In this document: positions 24,620-33,575 of the stretch, in pieces | Layout of the letters: each line of letters opens with the position of its first letter | Numbering within the stretch: the stretch's first letter is position 1 | From: Victivallis sp. Marseille-Q1083 | Lineage (GTDB): Bacteria; Verrucomicrobiota; Lentisphaeria; Victivallales; Victivallaceae | Length of the DNA stretch: 64,000 nt | Assembly (NCBI RefSeq): GCF_903645315.1 | Contig: NZ_CAHJXL010000002.1 | Span: 310,001-374,000 of the forward strand | Direction: 5' to 3' | The notes under the pieces: generated by a model | Told to the model about the DNA's origin: nothing | The model's input: only the letters and a program-made list of their open reading frames with translations | Databases searched by the model: none | Position numbers and translations under genes: made by a program

Positions 24620-26086
24620 GGCTAAGTACAATACTGCTTACTTAAAACTTGACATTTGCAGGAACAATGTTATATTATTCCTCAAATCCCCCCGGAGGAC
24701 TGTATGGCGCGTACAAAAGCTTGTTTGTCGGCTAATTTTCGTGAAAGTGATTTTTTGACCTTAGCCTCTCTGCTTGGAGTTGTTTCTTTCGATGCGCTCA
24801 CCAATGCGATGCAAAAATGCGGTCTTGCAACAAAACGCTATCGCAAATTGCCGTTGGAATTGATGGCATATTACGTTATTTGTCTTTCGCTCTACTCGAG
24901 CGTGTCTTTGCAGGAAGTTCTTCGATGCCTCCTGTAAGGTATGCAGTGGCTGAAGTTAAAACTTCCCTGCGGAGCCATTGAAGGCCGCGGAGGAATTTCA
25001 CGCGCAAGAAAACGCTTGGGCAGTAAGTTAATGGAAGTCTTATTTCAAGATGTTTGTCGCCCTCTGGCCTCGTCGGAGTCAACATTTGCTTTTTACAAAA
25101 AATGGCGCTTGATGGCGATAGACGGAACAACTTTCGCTCTCCCGGATGAAAAAGCGAACAGTGATTATTTTGGTCTCCCGCCTTGTTCTCGCGGAACCAC
25201 GGCGTTTCCTCAATTACGTTTGACGGCAATGATTGAAGTCGGCACACACGCCATCACAGCTGCAACACATGGACCTTTCCGGGAAGGCGAGAATACTCAA
25301 GCAAAGCGTTTGATTCCTCACTTGGACTCAAGCATGCTGTTGATTGCCGACCGTGGCTTCGGCTGTTATCCATTTTTTGCGGAAGCTATGACATCCGAAG
25401 CTGCTTTGCTGTTTCGGATCCGAAATAATATGAAATTTGAATGTGAAAAGATGTTGCCTGACGGCTCATTTTTGAGTACATTTTACAGCGGTTTAGAACA
25501 TCGGAAAAAGATCAATGGAATTCAGGTGCGGATTATTGAATATACACTCAAAGGTGCGAAAGAGAAATACCGCCTGATCACAAATATACTTGTGCCGGAA
25601 GAAGCTCCGGCAATTGAACTCGCACAATTGTACCAGGAACGATGGGAAATTGAAATTGGGTATGACGAGTTAAAAAATCACTTGAAATTGCCGGGGACAA
25701 ATCTACGAAGCAAAACCCCGGAATTGGTTATTCAGGAACTTTATGGATTTTTCCTTGCACACTATACGGTACGGACATTGATGTACAAGGCGGCACTGAA
25801 AAAACACATTGATCCGGATTCGTTATCGTTTAGCGGAACTGTCAGGATTTTGCGGAGAAAGATCACCTCCGCGCGTTTTCCCCCTCAGTAGGAATCTGAT
25901 TAAAAATATCCGACGCGAAATTATTGAAGAAATCGCCGCTACGCGATGCGTATCCTCACGCGGTGTTACTCGCGAATGAGCGGTGAAGCGAAAGTCAAAG
26001 GATGGAATATAAAAAAGTGTTTTTTGTCGATTCCAAGGTGTCAACAATGCATGATTTTAACTAAGTAAGCAGTATTGTACTTAGCC
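24620..26086 (+). mobile_element. IS4-family insertion sequence with 25-bp terminal inverted repeats
   Basis: Positions 24620-24644 (starting GGCTAAGTACAATACTGC) are exactly complementary to 26062-26086. The 1467 bp enclose one transposase frame. No target duplication is obvious. The right end directly adjoins a remnant of an IS1380-type element. Confidence 0.85.
24704..25891 (+). pseudogene. IS4-family transposase interrupted by an in-frame ochre stop
   Basis: From ATG 24704 (GGAGG upstream) the frame encodes an IS4 N-terminal domain (ESDFLTLASLLGVVSFDALTN, LMAYYVICLSLYSSVSLQEVLRCLL), stops at TAA 24935-24937 after 77 codons, and continues in the same frame from GMQWLK to 25891. The rest has the DDE core: MAIDGTTFALPD, LIADRGFGCYPF and the YREK-like YQERWEIEIGYDELKNHL. 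One substitution (for example GAA to TAA) explains the break. It is otherwise full length. The C-terminus ends SARFPPQ. The copy is probably dead unless the stop is suppressed. Confidence 0.85.
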
Positions 26087-26271
26087 TGAATATTGCATGA
26101 AGCTTTCAAATTGGCGAGAAATGTCGTAGCGCTCCGAAAGTTTTTATTTCCAAGTCGCCTGTTGCCGTTTTTTCCGTAATTTGGGCAGATTCCTCCTTAC
26201 CCGCGTTGTTGTTCGGCAAGCCGGGGACAGCTCTCCAAAGTTTTATTCCCAAGCGATGATTTACGCAGCGA

Positions 26272-26559
26272 TCAAGCGGAGGAGGTTCTGATTGGGATAA
26301 TCACTTGAAAGAGCAACATAAATTTTTCTGGTATTCCGTCGCACAATGGGCCGATTTTCACCAGGTATAACCGAATATTGCCGCAGGTAGTCTCGACAAA
26401 TTCAGTTCCAGTCAACAGCAATGCCCGAAACCGTACCATGAGAATATAGGCCGGACTTGAAAGCAGAAGCCGGAACTGGTTTGTTACAAAATCATGGCAA
26501 CTCGTCCGATCGGCAAAAAGGTCAAGTTGTTGCTCCTTGATCATATTTGCAGGATTCAT
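26272..26559 (-). pseudogene. IS1380-family transposase, C-terminal remnant
   Basis: 95 residues matching the C-terminal part of IS1380 transposases: NMIKEQQLDLFADRTSCHDFVTNQFRLLLSS, then TTCGNIRLYLVKIG. The catalytic core that would lie upstream (to the right of 26559) is absent. The adjoining noncoding DNA (26087-26271) is probably the end of the same element. The IS4 copy abuts it on the left. Confidence 0.75.
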
Positions 26560-26683
26560 TCTGTTGCTATGACAATTGATTCAATAGTGTAAACACTATT
26601 AAAATGATTCTTTATCACCGACAGTTATATAGGAATGAAACGGTGGTGAGAGTCATTGCGGCTCGGCTTTTTGGTTATTCATC

Positions 26684-26712
26684 TTGACGTGGGAATCGGG
26701 ATGGTGTATACT
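26684..26712 (+). promoter_or_regulatory. Near-consensus promoter of the YcaQ-like gene
   Basis: TTGACG (26684-26689) and TATACT (26707-26712) are 17 bp apart. The ATG begins 7 bp after the -10 box, so transcription would start at or next to the start codon, giving a leaderless message. Confidence 0.7.
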
Positions 26713-26718
26713 ATCTGA

Positions 26719-27918
26719 ATGAGTTCGATCATCCATATCACCAAGCCTGAAGCCAGGCGTTTCCTGGTTCGTTATCATGGTCTCGACGGGGCTGCTTCGT
26801 GGGAAGGCGCTGACGGGATCATGCAGTGTTTCGAACGGCTTGGCGCTATCCAGTACGACCCGCTGGATGTGGTTGGCCGCAATCCCGATTTGGTGCTTCA
26901 AGCCCGGATTGCCGGTTATCGTCGCGGCCAGATTGACGAACTGCTCTATCGGGAACGTCTGCTGGTCGATCAGTGGGATAAGCAGATGTCGATTTACCAG
27001 ACTGCCGAATGGGCGCACCGAACCCGGCTTCGGACGGCTTATGCCGAAGCCGTCCACCATTGGTTAAGGCATTACCGCAATTCCGAAGCCGCGTTGGAGA
27101 CCCTCGACGCGGTCTTGGCGGCATTGGCCGAAAAGGGGCCGGTGTTGCCGGCTAGGCTCGATTTCGGCGCCGTGCCGAATCATTCGGGGTGGGGATCGCG
27201 CAAAGTTGCCGGCGTTGCTTTGGAATATCTGGCCGCTCGTGGCGAAGTCGGAATCCATTCCAGGCGCAATACCCAGAAAATTTATGCGCTGATCGGCGAT
27301 CTGTTGCCGCCGGAAGTGTTGAATGCCGCCGAACCTTTCGCCGATGAACACGAATTTCTGTTGTGGTATGCGCTGCGCCGGGTGGAGGCGGTCGGCCTGG
27401 CGGCGAACCGCTCCGGCGGCACCTGGTTGGTCAATCTGCTCGATTCGACGCCGCGGCGGACGCCGTTGCTGGAAGAACTGGTGGAGCAGGGGCGTCTTTT
27501 GCGGATTGCGGTGGACGGGAGCCGGGAGCGACTTTACATGCCGGCGCGTTACCGTCGGCTCCTGGAAACCTCGGAGGAAAGGGAACGGAGGGTACGCTTC
27601 CTGGCGCCGCTGGACAATATGCTTTTCGATCGCAAACTGGTGGCGACGGTGTTCGGCTTCGAATACTCCTGGGAAGTATATGTGTCGGAAGCCAAACGGC
27701 GTTATGGCTATTATGTGCTGCCGGTGTTGTATGGCGATGAATTGATCGCCCGTTTCGAACCGGAGCTGCATCGGGGAGATGCCCCGTTGGTCATCAAAAA
27801 CTGGTGGTGGGAACCCGGCGTGCGCCGCACTCCGGAATTACGCCGCGCCATCACCGCCGCCAAACGGCAGTTTCACACTTTTCTGACGGTGAAATCACCG
27901 GAGGTTGCCGCTAAATAG
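26719..27918 (+). CDS. YcaQ/AlkX-like winged-helix DNA glycosylase
   Basis: 399 residues of the HTH_42 (YcaQ/AlkZ) family. Tandem winged-helix domains are expected throughout. Near residue 45, ERLGAIQYDPLDVVGRNPDLVL contains Gln-x-Asp (QYD), the catalytic signature of the YcaQ (AlkX) branch, as opposed to Gln-x-Gln in AlkZ. Other family features are FLAPLDNMLFDRKL, FGFEYSWEVYV and YVLPVLYGDELIARFEPELHR. These enzymes remove alkylated bases and unhook interstrand crosslinks. No ribosome-binding site is present before the ATG, in line with the promoter position (leaderless start). It stands alone, with an IS1380 remnant upstream. Confidence 0.85.
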   Translation: MSSIIHITKPEARRFLVRYHGLDGAASWEGADGIMQCFERLGAIQYDPLDVVGRNPDLVLQARIAGYRRGQIDELLYRERLLVDQWDKQMSIYQTAEWAHRTRLRTAYAEAVHHWLRHYRNSEAALETLDAVLAALAEKGPVLPARLDFGAVPNHSGWGSRKVAGVALEYLAARGEVGIHSRRNTQKIYALIGDLLPPEVLNAAEPFADEHEFLLWYALRRVEAVGLAANRSGGTWLVNLLDSTPRRTPLLEELVEQGRLLRIAVDGSRERLYMPARYRRLLETSEERERRVRFLAPLDNMLFDRKLVATVFGFEYSWEVYVSEAKRRYGYYVLPVLYGDELIARFEPELHRGDAPLVIKNWWWEPGVRRTPELRRAITAAKRQFHTFLTVKSPEVAAK

Positions 27919-27991
27919 GACTGCAATCAAAGACAACTGCCTCCGGGAGTTTCCCTCTCGAAAGCAGTTGTGACAGTCTATTGTTTAGATA

Positions 27992-28771
27992 TTAGAAACC
28001 AACTTCTTTCTCTTCATTGCTGGCATCATAAACCCAAATACTTCCCAGTTTGCCGTAAAGCCATTCACAGCCTTTGAATTTTGACATTTCATTGATGTGG
28101 AAACTCGTAGCATGCCCATCCATGAACGACATATTCAATTTTCCATTGTGCCGCGCTTGCAATCCTGGAGCACCGCCGCCGTAGAAAGCGATATCCGTCG
28201 ACTGAGTTCCATCAGATTTGCGGTAGGAATCAGCAGTTAGATAGTATTCCGAGGGACGTTCTACTTTACTGACCACCACCGGCAGCGGTTTGACAGTACC
28301 GTCAGCCGGAACGATGCAGCCATGATAGCCGACATCCCAATTATAAGCAGTGGTCGGCGAATCGCTTTGAGAAACAGTGGCATAACCGACGTAATGGCTG
28401 ATTTTTTCCGGGCCGCTCGGGCAAAGATGAATACGAGCGTCATTGATAGGCAGGTAACCAAGGCCTAACGTCGGATTATTATCGATTGCCTTGCCAAGGA
28501 TTTTGTTATCACTGTCCGGAGTCCCGTAAATGACTGGCCATAAATAGGCAGTCCCCCAGCTTTCATTGCGCACTTGGGTGTTGATATAATTGTCATAATC
28601 GTTGCTGTACAGAATCATCGCTAAAGAGATTTGTTTTTGATTGCCAACGCATTTGATCGCTTGGGCTGCTGCTTTGGCTTTTCCCAACGCCGGCAACAGC
28701 ATGGATGCCAGAATAGCGATGATCGCAATGACGACCAGCAATTCAATCAATGTGAATTTCATACTTCTCAT
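27992..28771 (-). CDS. Prepilin-like protein with N-terminal methylation motif (DUF1559-like)
   Basis: 259 residues from ATG 28771, chosen because AAAGGA lies 9 bp upstream; ATGs at 28804, 28789 and 28762 are alternatives. The N-terminus reads [24 protein letters not shown], a type IV pilin/pseudopilin segment. The residue before the Phe is Lys, not Gly, as usual for the very large families of these proteins in Lentisphaerota and relatives. The C-terminal half has [21 protein letters not shown], the H-x-G-x-x-N-x-x-F-x-D-G-H motif of the DUF1559/H-x-9-DG group. It is probably inserted in the inner membrane and processed by a prepilin peptidase; its true role is unknown. A clear promoter lies upstream. 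Confidence 0.88.
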   Translation of the reverse strand: MRSMKFTLIELLVVIAIIAILASMLLPALGKAKAAAQAIKCVGNQKQISLAMILYSNDYDNYINTQVRNESWGTAYLWPVIYGTPDSDNKILGKAIDNNPTLGLGYLPINDARIHLCPSGPEKISHYVGYATVSQSDSPTTAYNWDVGYHGCIVPADGTVKPLPVVVSKVERPSEYYLTADSYRKSDGTQSTDIAFYGGGAPGLQARHNGKLNMSFMDGHATSFHINEMSKFKGCEWLYGKLGSIWVYDASNEEKEVGF

Positions 28772-28827
28772 TTTACTCGGTCCTTTCATGTCTTTATCTT
28801 TCATGATACTTTTGGGATTACGTTATA

Positions 28828-28856
28828 AGTATAGGGTATTTTCCGTTAAAAGACAA
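28828..28856 (-). promoter_or_regulatory. Promoter of the prepilin-like gene
   Basis: On the minus strand TTGTCT (28856-28851) and TATACT (28833-28828) are separated by 17 bp, with expected initiation near 28821. The rest of the gap to 29195 is AT-rich with nothing recognisable. Confidence 0.6.
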
Positions 28857-29194
28857 TAGCACAAGGCTTGATTTAATGATCTTATTCTAGCACAAAACGC
28901 TTTTTGTAAAAATTGCTTCCTGATTTTTTGAATATGATTTTTATTCAAAATAATTTTGGTTATAAACAACATAACTCTCATCAATTCACTTTTGTTTCTT
29001 TCAGGAAAACCATCGTTTCCCCGGATGTTTTTGTCAAAATAGCACACAATATCGGAATCGATCGCCATATGAAGATGGACAATACGCTGTTCGTTTGGTT
29101 CGGGGATTCGGGAAAAACAGCCGGTAAAAATCGAAATATCCGGTCCCGGCCGTCCGATTCGCCCATTGCGGTCCGCCTGTTGCCGCCATCGGTC

Positions 29195-30295
29195 TTACTG
29201 GCATGGCTTAATATTGTGAACATCGGCCGCCGGCCGGCCGGCACTGAGCGCCAGGCCGATCAGCAGACAACTGCCGAACATTGAACTGCCGCCGTAGCTG
29301 ACCAACGGCAGCGTCAGGCCGGTCGGCGGCAACAGAGCCAGGTTGATGCTGATATGGAGCAGGGCTTGAATGGCCAGCAAACCGGCGGCGGCGACGACAA
29401 AAAGCCGTCCGGTCCGGTCCGGAGCGGTCATGCCGAGTTGCCATAAAAGGTAGATAAGGGCGGCAAAAGCGGTCAAATAAGGTAGGACGCCGAAGAAACC
29501 GACAGCCTCGGCCATCGCCGCGAAAATGGAATCGTTGTAGGCCAGCGGCAGGTAGGTGTTGCTCCAAAAAGCGTTACCCAGTTCGGTGCCGGTCCAGCCG
29601 CCGCGGGCGATCGCCAATTGAAATTGCCGGATATGCCAGCCGGAATGCAGCAGATCGCCGTCCGGATTCCAGAAGGCGGCGAATCGCCGCCAGACATAAG
29701 GCGACCGCCAGGCTGCCAGCAGTGCGGCGACCGGCAATGCGGCCAGAAACGCGAAGAGATAATGGCGGTGGATCCCGGCCAGCATGGCGATGAGAAAAAA
29801 CGCTCCGCAGTACAGCAGCGCCATGCCGTAATCCGGCTGTAGAATTAGTAGCCCGACTACCAGACCGGTAAAGCCGGTGGCGATGGCCAACTGCCGGAAC
29901 CGCAACGGGGTGGCGGTAAAGATGCCTGCCAGCACCAGCAGCACGGCTGCTTTAAGCGGTTCGGAGGGCTGCAGCCAGAAATCACCGCAGGAAAACCAGC
30001 CAAGCATCCCGTTGAGACGGACGCCGAAGAGAAGTACGCCGGCCAGTCCGGCAATCGTCAGCGCGGCCAGCCATGGCAATGCAGCGAGAATATAGCGGAA
30101 TTTGAGTTGTTGCAAACCGAACATTGTGACAAAGCCCAACCCGAGCCAGCACAGTTGGCGGCTCAAGAAGCCCCAGGTATCGTCACCGCCGCTCTGGGTG
30201 GAATAAATGGTCAGGCACCCCCAGAGGCCGATCAGGACGGTCAGCGCCTCGATCAACAGCGTCCGGCGGTAATATTGCGACAGCGGACGGCTCAT
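29195..30295 (-). CDS. SEDS-family protein (FtsW/RodA-like glycosyltransferase)
   Basis: 366 residues with about ten hydrophobic segments. SEDS hallmarks: LQPDYGMALLY (the conserved Pro-Asp after TM5), the long loop with HSGWHIRQFQLAIARGGWTGTELG, the Asp in YNDSIFAAMAEAVGFFG, and ISINLALLPPTGLTLPLVSYGGSSM near the C-terminus. SEDS proteins polymerise lipid II into glycan strands in the inner membrane together with a class B PBP. Its start overlaps the stop of the upstream PBP-like gene by 4 bp, so the two are coupled. With 366 residues it has the usual length. FtsW (division) versus RodA (elongation) cannot be decided. Confidence 0.88.
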   Translation of the reverse strand: MSRPLSQYYRRTLLIEALTVLIGLWGCLTIYSTQSGGDDTWGFLSRQLCWLGLGFVTMFGLQQLKFRYILAALPWLAALTIAGLAGVLLFGVRLNGMLGWFSCGDFWLQPSEPLKAAVLLVLAGIFTATPLRFRQLAIATGFTGLVVGLLILQPDYGMALLYCGAFFLIAMLAGIHRHYLFAFLAALPVAALLAAWRSPYVWRRFAAFWNPDGDLLHSGWHIRQFQLAIARGGWTGTELGNAFWSNTYLPLAYNDSIFAAMAEAVGFFGVLPYLTAFAALIYLLWQLGMTAPDRTGRLFVVAAAGLLAIQALLHISINLALLPPTGLTLPLVSYGGSSMFGSCLLIGLALSAGRPAADVHNIKPCQ

Positions 30296-30996
30296 GGGGC
30301 ACCGGCAATCAGTTCGGCCAGCCGATCAGGCAGATGGACATCCTGGCCCGGCACGATTTCGGCGATCAGTTGCCAACTGCCGTCGATCCATTGCCGGTGC
30401 TGGTCGAGCATGACCGAAAAAATACCTTCCCGGCCGGCCAACTGTTGATCGTATTGGCGTTCCCAGCCGGACCGTCCGGACATTGTATTGTTGCGGATTT
30501 CCACCGTGCCGGCCAATTCCCGGATGCGGGGATGGTCGTATACTTTGCGTCGCAGGTAGGGGACGATGGCGAAATCGGGCGAAGAGCCGATCAGTTTGAC
30601 CAGACGCTCCAACTCTTCCGGCGTCAATTCGGCTTTTAAAACCTGCGGGGATTGCGGATTGCAGCCGGCGCTCGGCCAGCGCAGCTCCGGAAACTGCCGC
30701 TGCAGGGCGGGGAAGGCCTTTTGGCGGCAACTTTCCGATTGAAAACCGGCGACGGTCAGAAGCAGATCGAAACTCCGCTCGCTCCAGCACAGCGGTATGC
30801 CGTCGGCCGAGAAAATCGTGCCGCGCGGCGCCGGCAGGACGCCTTCGTAGCGGGACATCGAAACACTTTCATCCAGAAAACGATGACGTCCCGGACCGGC
30901 CAGATCGAAAAAAGCCGCCGCCGCCAGCAAAGCCCAGATGCTCAGTATCGTCAATAAAATTTTTGCCCGCAGGCTGAATTTGGATGCATCTTTCAT
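30292..30996 (-). CDS. PBP-like pedestal (dimerisation-domain) protein without transpeptidase domain
   Basis: 234 residues from ATG 30996 (GGAA upstream). One membrane helix (about 8-32) is followed by PRGTIFSADGIPLC, the class B PBP R-G-x-I-x-D-R-x-G start of the dimerisation domain, and GRSGWERQYDQQLAGREG, the G-x-x-G-x-E-x-x-Y/F-x-x-x-L-x-G motif. A class B PBP would continue with a transpeptidase of 350 residues (S-x-x-K, S-x-N, K-T-G). This protein ends where that would begin and the SEDS gene starts there. It may be a regulatory partner that activates the SEDS enzyme without crosslinking activity. No remnant of a transpeptidase is seen in the overlapping SEDS gene, so it looks designed or long degraded. 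Confidence 0.7.
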   Translation of the reverse strand: MKDASKFSLRAKILLTILSIWALLAAAAFFDLAGPGRHRFLDESVSMSRYEGVLPAPRGTIFSADGIPLCWSERSFDLLLTVAGFQSESCRQKAFPALQRQFPELRWPSAGCNPQSPQVLKAELTPEELERLVKLIGSSPDFAIVPYLRRKVYDHPRIRELAGTVEIRNNTMSGRSGWERQYDQQLAGREGIFSVMLDQHRQWIDGSWQLIAEIVPGQDVHLPDRLAELIAGAP

Positions 30997-31233
30997 AATA
31001 TTTCCGGTCAATTTTCCGCTTCTCTAAAAGATACAACCGGAGCGGGGGCAGTGCAATTATTTTTTCAGAATCTTTTAACTAAATTTTATCGCCCAAATTT
31101 GAATCGGCTCGAAATATGGTTATATTAACTGGCTCGTAGTAATGGTTTCATCAAAGATGGAATCCGGTACTGGTAGACACGGCAATAGGAATTTATTAGT
31201 CAGAGAACAGTGAAAGGGAAGGCCGTGGTGGAA

Positions 31234-33075
31234 ATGATAGAGTTGGTTCGACAATATGGAGTGTTGTTGCTGTTTCCGCTTGGAACATTTCTATTGGCGA
31301 TGTTTTTGACCCGGCTGTGCATTGCCTGGCTGCCGCGTTTGGGGTTCATTGATTTGCCGGATCCGCGCAAGATTCATCACAACCCGATTCCCCGCGGTGG
31401 CGGGATTGCGGTGATCATCTCGTTCTTCTGCGGTTTATTCGCTTATACCTACTGGTTTGCCCCGGATGATTCAATGCAGCGGATGCTGTATCTGCTGTAT
31501 CCGTCTTTGTTGATTTTTGTGATCGGAATCCTGGATGACCGTTTCATGCTGTCCGCTTTGCTGAAATTGGTGATGCAGGTGGCGGCCGGCGTGATTCTCT
31601 GGTCATGCAGGGTCCGGATTATGGAGGTGTTCGGCTGGGAGTTGCCGATCGTGTTTTCGCTGCTGGTGACGGTATTCTGGGTGGTGGCGCTGATCAACGC
31701 GTTTAATCTGATCGACGGGCTCGACGGGCTCTCTTCCGGGCTGGCGATTGTCGCGTCGTTGTGTCTGGCCAGTTGGGCGTTGTTGAACAAAGATATCGTC
31801 AGCATGGTGATGATGCTCATTCTGGCCGGCGCCTGTCTTGGTTTTCTGCGTTACAACTTTACGCCGGCCAGAATTTTCATCGGCGATACCGGCAGCATGT
31901 TTCTGGGGCTGGTGTTCGCTTATGCCGGGCTGCAGTTCATGAATACTTCGGTGACGCTGACTTCGGTGCTGGTGCCTTTGCTGGCGGTCGGCGTGCCGGT
32001 TTTCGATGTATTTCTGGCCTTCTGGCGCCGGCTGATGCGTAAACTGTGCGATCCGCAGCAGAACGGCATTATGACGCCGGACCGGGAGCATCTGCACCAC
32101 CGTTTTCTGGATAAATTCCACGACCAGAAAAAAACCGCGCTTTATATGTATTGCATCGCCTTCGCCTTTGCGGTGGTGGCGCTGGTGATCACCTTCATCG
32201 GGCAGACGATGCGGGTGCCGGCTTTTTCCTATGCCATTCTGCTGATTACAGTTTTCATTGTCGTCAAGCGTTTTGCCAATATTGAACTTTACCAGTCCGC
32301 CCGTTTTATCCTGTTCGGCGTTCCCCGGCCGCGGCGGAGTTTGATGATCTTTTTGCTGCATCCTTTTTTCGATCTGGCGGTGATCACCTTTGCCTACGTG
32401 ATAATCGCCTTTTCTTTTCCGGGCAAGTGGCGCGACATGTTTTTGTCCACCGGCTGTATCATGCCGGTGTTTCTGGCGTTGCTGCTCAGCGGCGTCTATC
32501 GGATTTACTGGCTGCGGGCGAATATCAGCGATTACTGGTTTCTGGCGGAAGTGATTTTTGTCGGCTGCGCTCTGGCCTTCGGTTTCTACAGTTATTATTA
32601 CGCCACGGAATACGTCCGCTATTTCTATACGCCGTTTCTGACCTATTTTCTGTTGGTGCTGGTGTTGATCGGCGGGGAGCGCTACCTGTTGCGTTATGCG
32701 GAGAGTTTCATGTTGCGTTCGATGTTCATTCGCAAGAGCGGTCTGGAAGGGATGCAGAAAGTGCTGTTGTACGGCGGCGGTTTGAATTGCCGGTTGTATC
32801 TGTCCAGCTTATACCACCGTTACGAGCAGAAGACCTGGAATGTCATCGGTGTTGTGGATGATGACAAGGCGCTGCAGGGATTGCGTTTGAACGGCTTGCG
32901 GGTTCTGGGCCGCGGCGAGAATTTGGAAGAAATCTTTGCGAAATATCATTTTGTCCGTCTGGTGATTACGACGAACAATATCAGTGAGGAACGGGTAAAG
33001 GAACTGCAGAACTTCTGCCAGCTTCACGGCATTGCATTGCGACGGTTCAAAGTCGGGGAAATCAAGTTGAACTGA
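31234..33075 (+). CDS. WecA/TagO-like phosphoglycosyltransferase with CapD-like C-terminal half
   Basis: 613 residues from ATG 31234; GTGs at 31210-31228 are alternatives. Residues 1-330 are a polytopic UDP-sugar:undecaprenyl-phosphate sugar-1-phosphate transferase: IHHNPIPRGGGIAV, the Asp pair in GILDDRF, NAFNLIDGLDGLSSG, IFIGDTGSM and the cytoplasmic HLHHRF. Residues about 370-500 have four more membrane helices and 505-600 a Rossmann-like CoA-binding part (VLLYGGGLNCRLYL, VIGVVDDD), as in the N-terminal half of FlaA1/CapD-type proteins, but the epimerase catalytic domain is missing. It would start a lipid-linked polysaccharide or O-antigen/capsule glycan. Confidence 0.85.
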   Translation: MIELVRQYGVLLLFPLGTFLLAMFLTRLCIAWLPRLGFIDLPDPRKIHHNPIPRGGGIAVIISFFCGLFAYTYWFAPDDSMQRMLYLLYPSLLIFVIGILDDRFMLSALLKLVMQVAAGVILWSCRVRIMEVFGWELPIVFSLLVTVFWVVALINAFNLIDGLDGLSSGLAIVASLCLASWALLNKDIVSMVMMLILAGACLGFLRYNFTPARIFIGDTGSMFLGLVFAYAGLQFMNTSVTLTSVLVPLLAVGVPVFDVFLAFWRRLMRKLCDPQQNGIMTPDREHLHHRFLDKFHDQKKTALYMYCIAFAFAVVALVITFIGQTMRVPAFSYAILLITVFIVVKRFANIELYQSARFILFGVPRPRRSLMIFLLHPFFDLAVITFAYVIIAFSFPGKWRDMFLSTGCIMPVFLALLLSGVYRIYWLRANISDYWFLAEVIFVGCALAFGFYSYYYATEYVRYFYTPFLTYFLLVLVLIGGERYLLRYAESFMLRSMFIRKSGLEGMQKVLLYGGGLNCRLYLSSLYHRYEQKTWNVIGVVDDDKALQGLRLNGLRVLGRGENLEEIFAKYHFVRLVITTNNISEERVKELQNFCQLHGIALRRFKVGEIKLN

Positions 33076-33162
33076 ACGGTTTTTGAGGATAAAATCCCAT
33101 TTATTTTCAAAAAGCAAGCTTGTATTTTCTGACAGACAGATTATTTTATAAAACATTTCCGG

Positions 33163-33238
33163 GCCAATGTAGCTCAGTCGGTAGAGCAATTCACTCGTAA
33201 TGAATAGGTCATCGGTTCGATTCCGATCATTGGCTCCA
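33163..33238 (+). tRNA. tRNA-Thr (anticodon CGT)
   Basis: 76 nt with a perfect cloverleaf: acceptor GCCAATG/CATTGGC, D arm GCTC/GAGC, anticodon stem ATTCA/TGAAT with loop CTCGTAA giving anticodon CGT (reads ACG), and T arm ATCGG/CCGAT. CCA is encoded at 33236-33238. Its 3' end is the left att site of element 2 and is repeated at 60675-60700. Confidence 0.96.
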
Positions 33239-33244
33239 GTTTAA
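33219..33244 (+). repeat. attL of element 2 (26-bp direct repeat)
   Basis: From GATTCCGATC in the T arm of tRNA-Thr through CCA to GTTTAA. Identical to 60675-60700. Similarity continues more loosely on both sides of the terminator stems. Confidence 0.9.
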
Positions 33245-33252
33245 AACACTGG

Positions 33253-33299
33253 AATCCAGCAGGTTGCAGAAGCAAACCACGCTGGATTTCTTCTTTTTT
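33253..33299 (+). terminator. Terminator after tRNA-Thr
   Basis: AATCCAGC (33253-33260) pairs with GCTGGATT (33281-33288) and is followed by TCTTCTTTTTT. It resembles the terminator beside attR2 at 60713-60750. Confidence 0.65.
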
Positions 33300-33575
33300 A
33301 CCCAAATTGCCAGTTACCACACGTTACCCTCAGATACCACTGGAATAATGGTACATTTGCCAACAATTTGCCAACACGATTTTCCCCTCAAAAACGGACT
33401 GAAAGTGCGATTTATGCCGGACTTTTCGATCACTAAAGGAAAAATATCCGGAAAAAGCCGTCAGGAAGCGAACCTGCCGAGCTCAATTCTCTTTGTGAAG
33501 GTGCCGGAAGTTTGACATGCGAAGCCCCTGTCGGCAAATTTTTGCCGACAGGGGCGTAATCTGGATGAAGATGAA
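33300..33575. other. Left-end region of element 2, no integrase
   Basis: In element 1 the corresponding place holds the integrase. Here only a short unconvincing frame (33264-33515) is found. TTTGCCAACAA and TTTGCCAAC occur in tandem near 33356-33377 and could be arm-type binding sites. A hairpin CCCCTGTCGGCAAA/TTTGCCGACAGGGG (33522-33555) forms a strong bidirectional terminator before the helicase stop. Confidence 0.5.

Noticed and set aside
33264-33515. An 83-codon gene right after tRNA-Thr, possibly an integrase remnant
   Set aside because: No integrase motif, no ribosome site, and much of the frame covers the terminator and att-flanking repeats.
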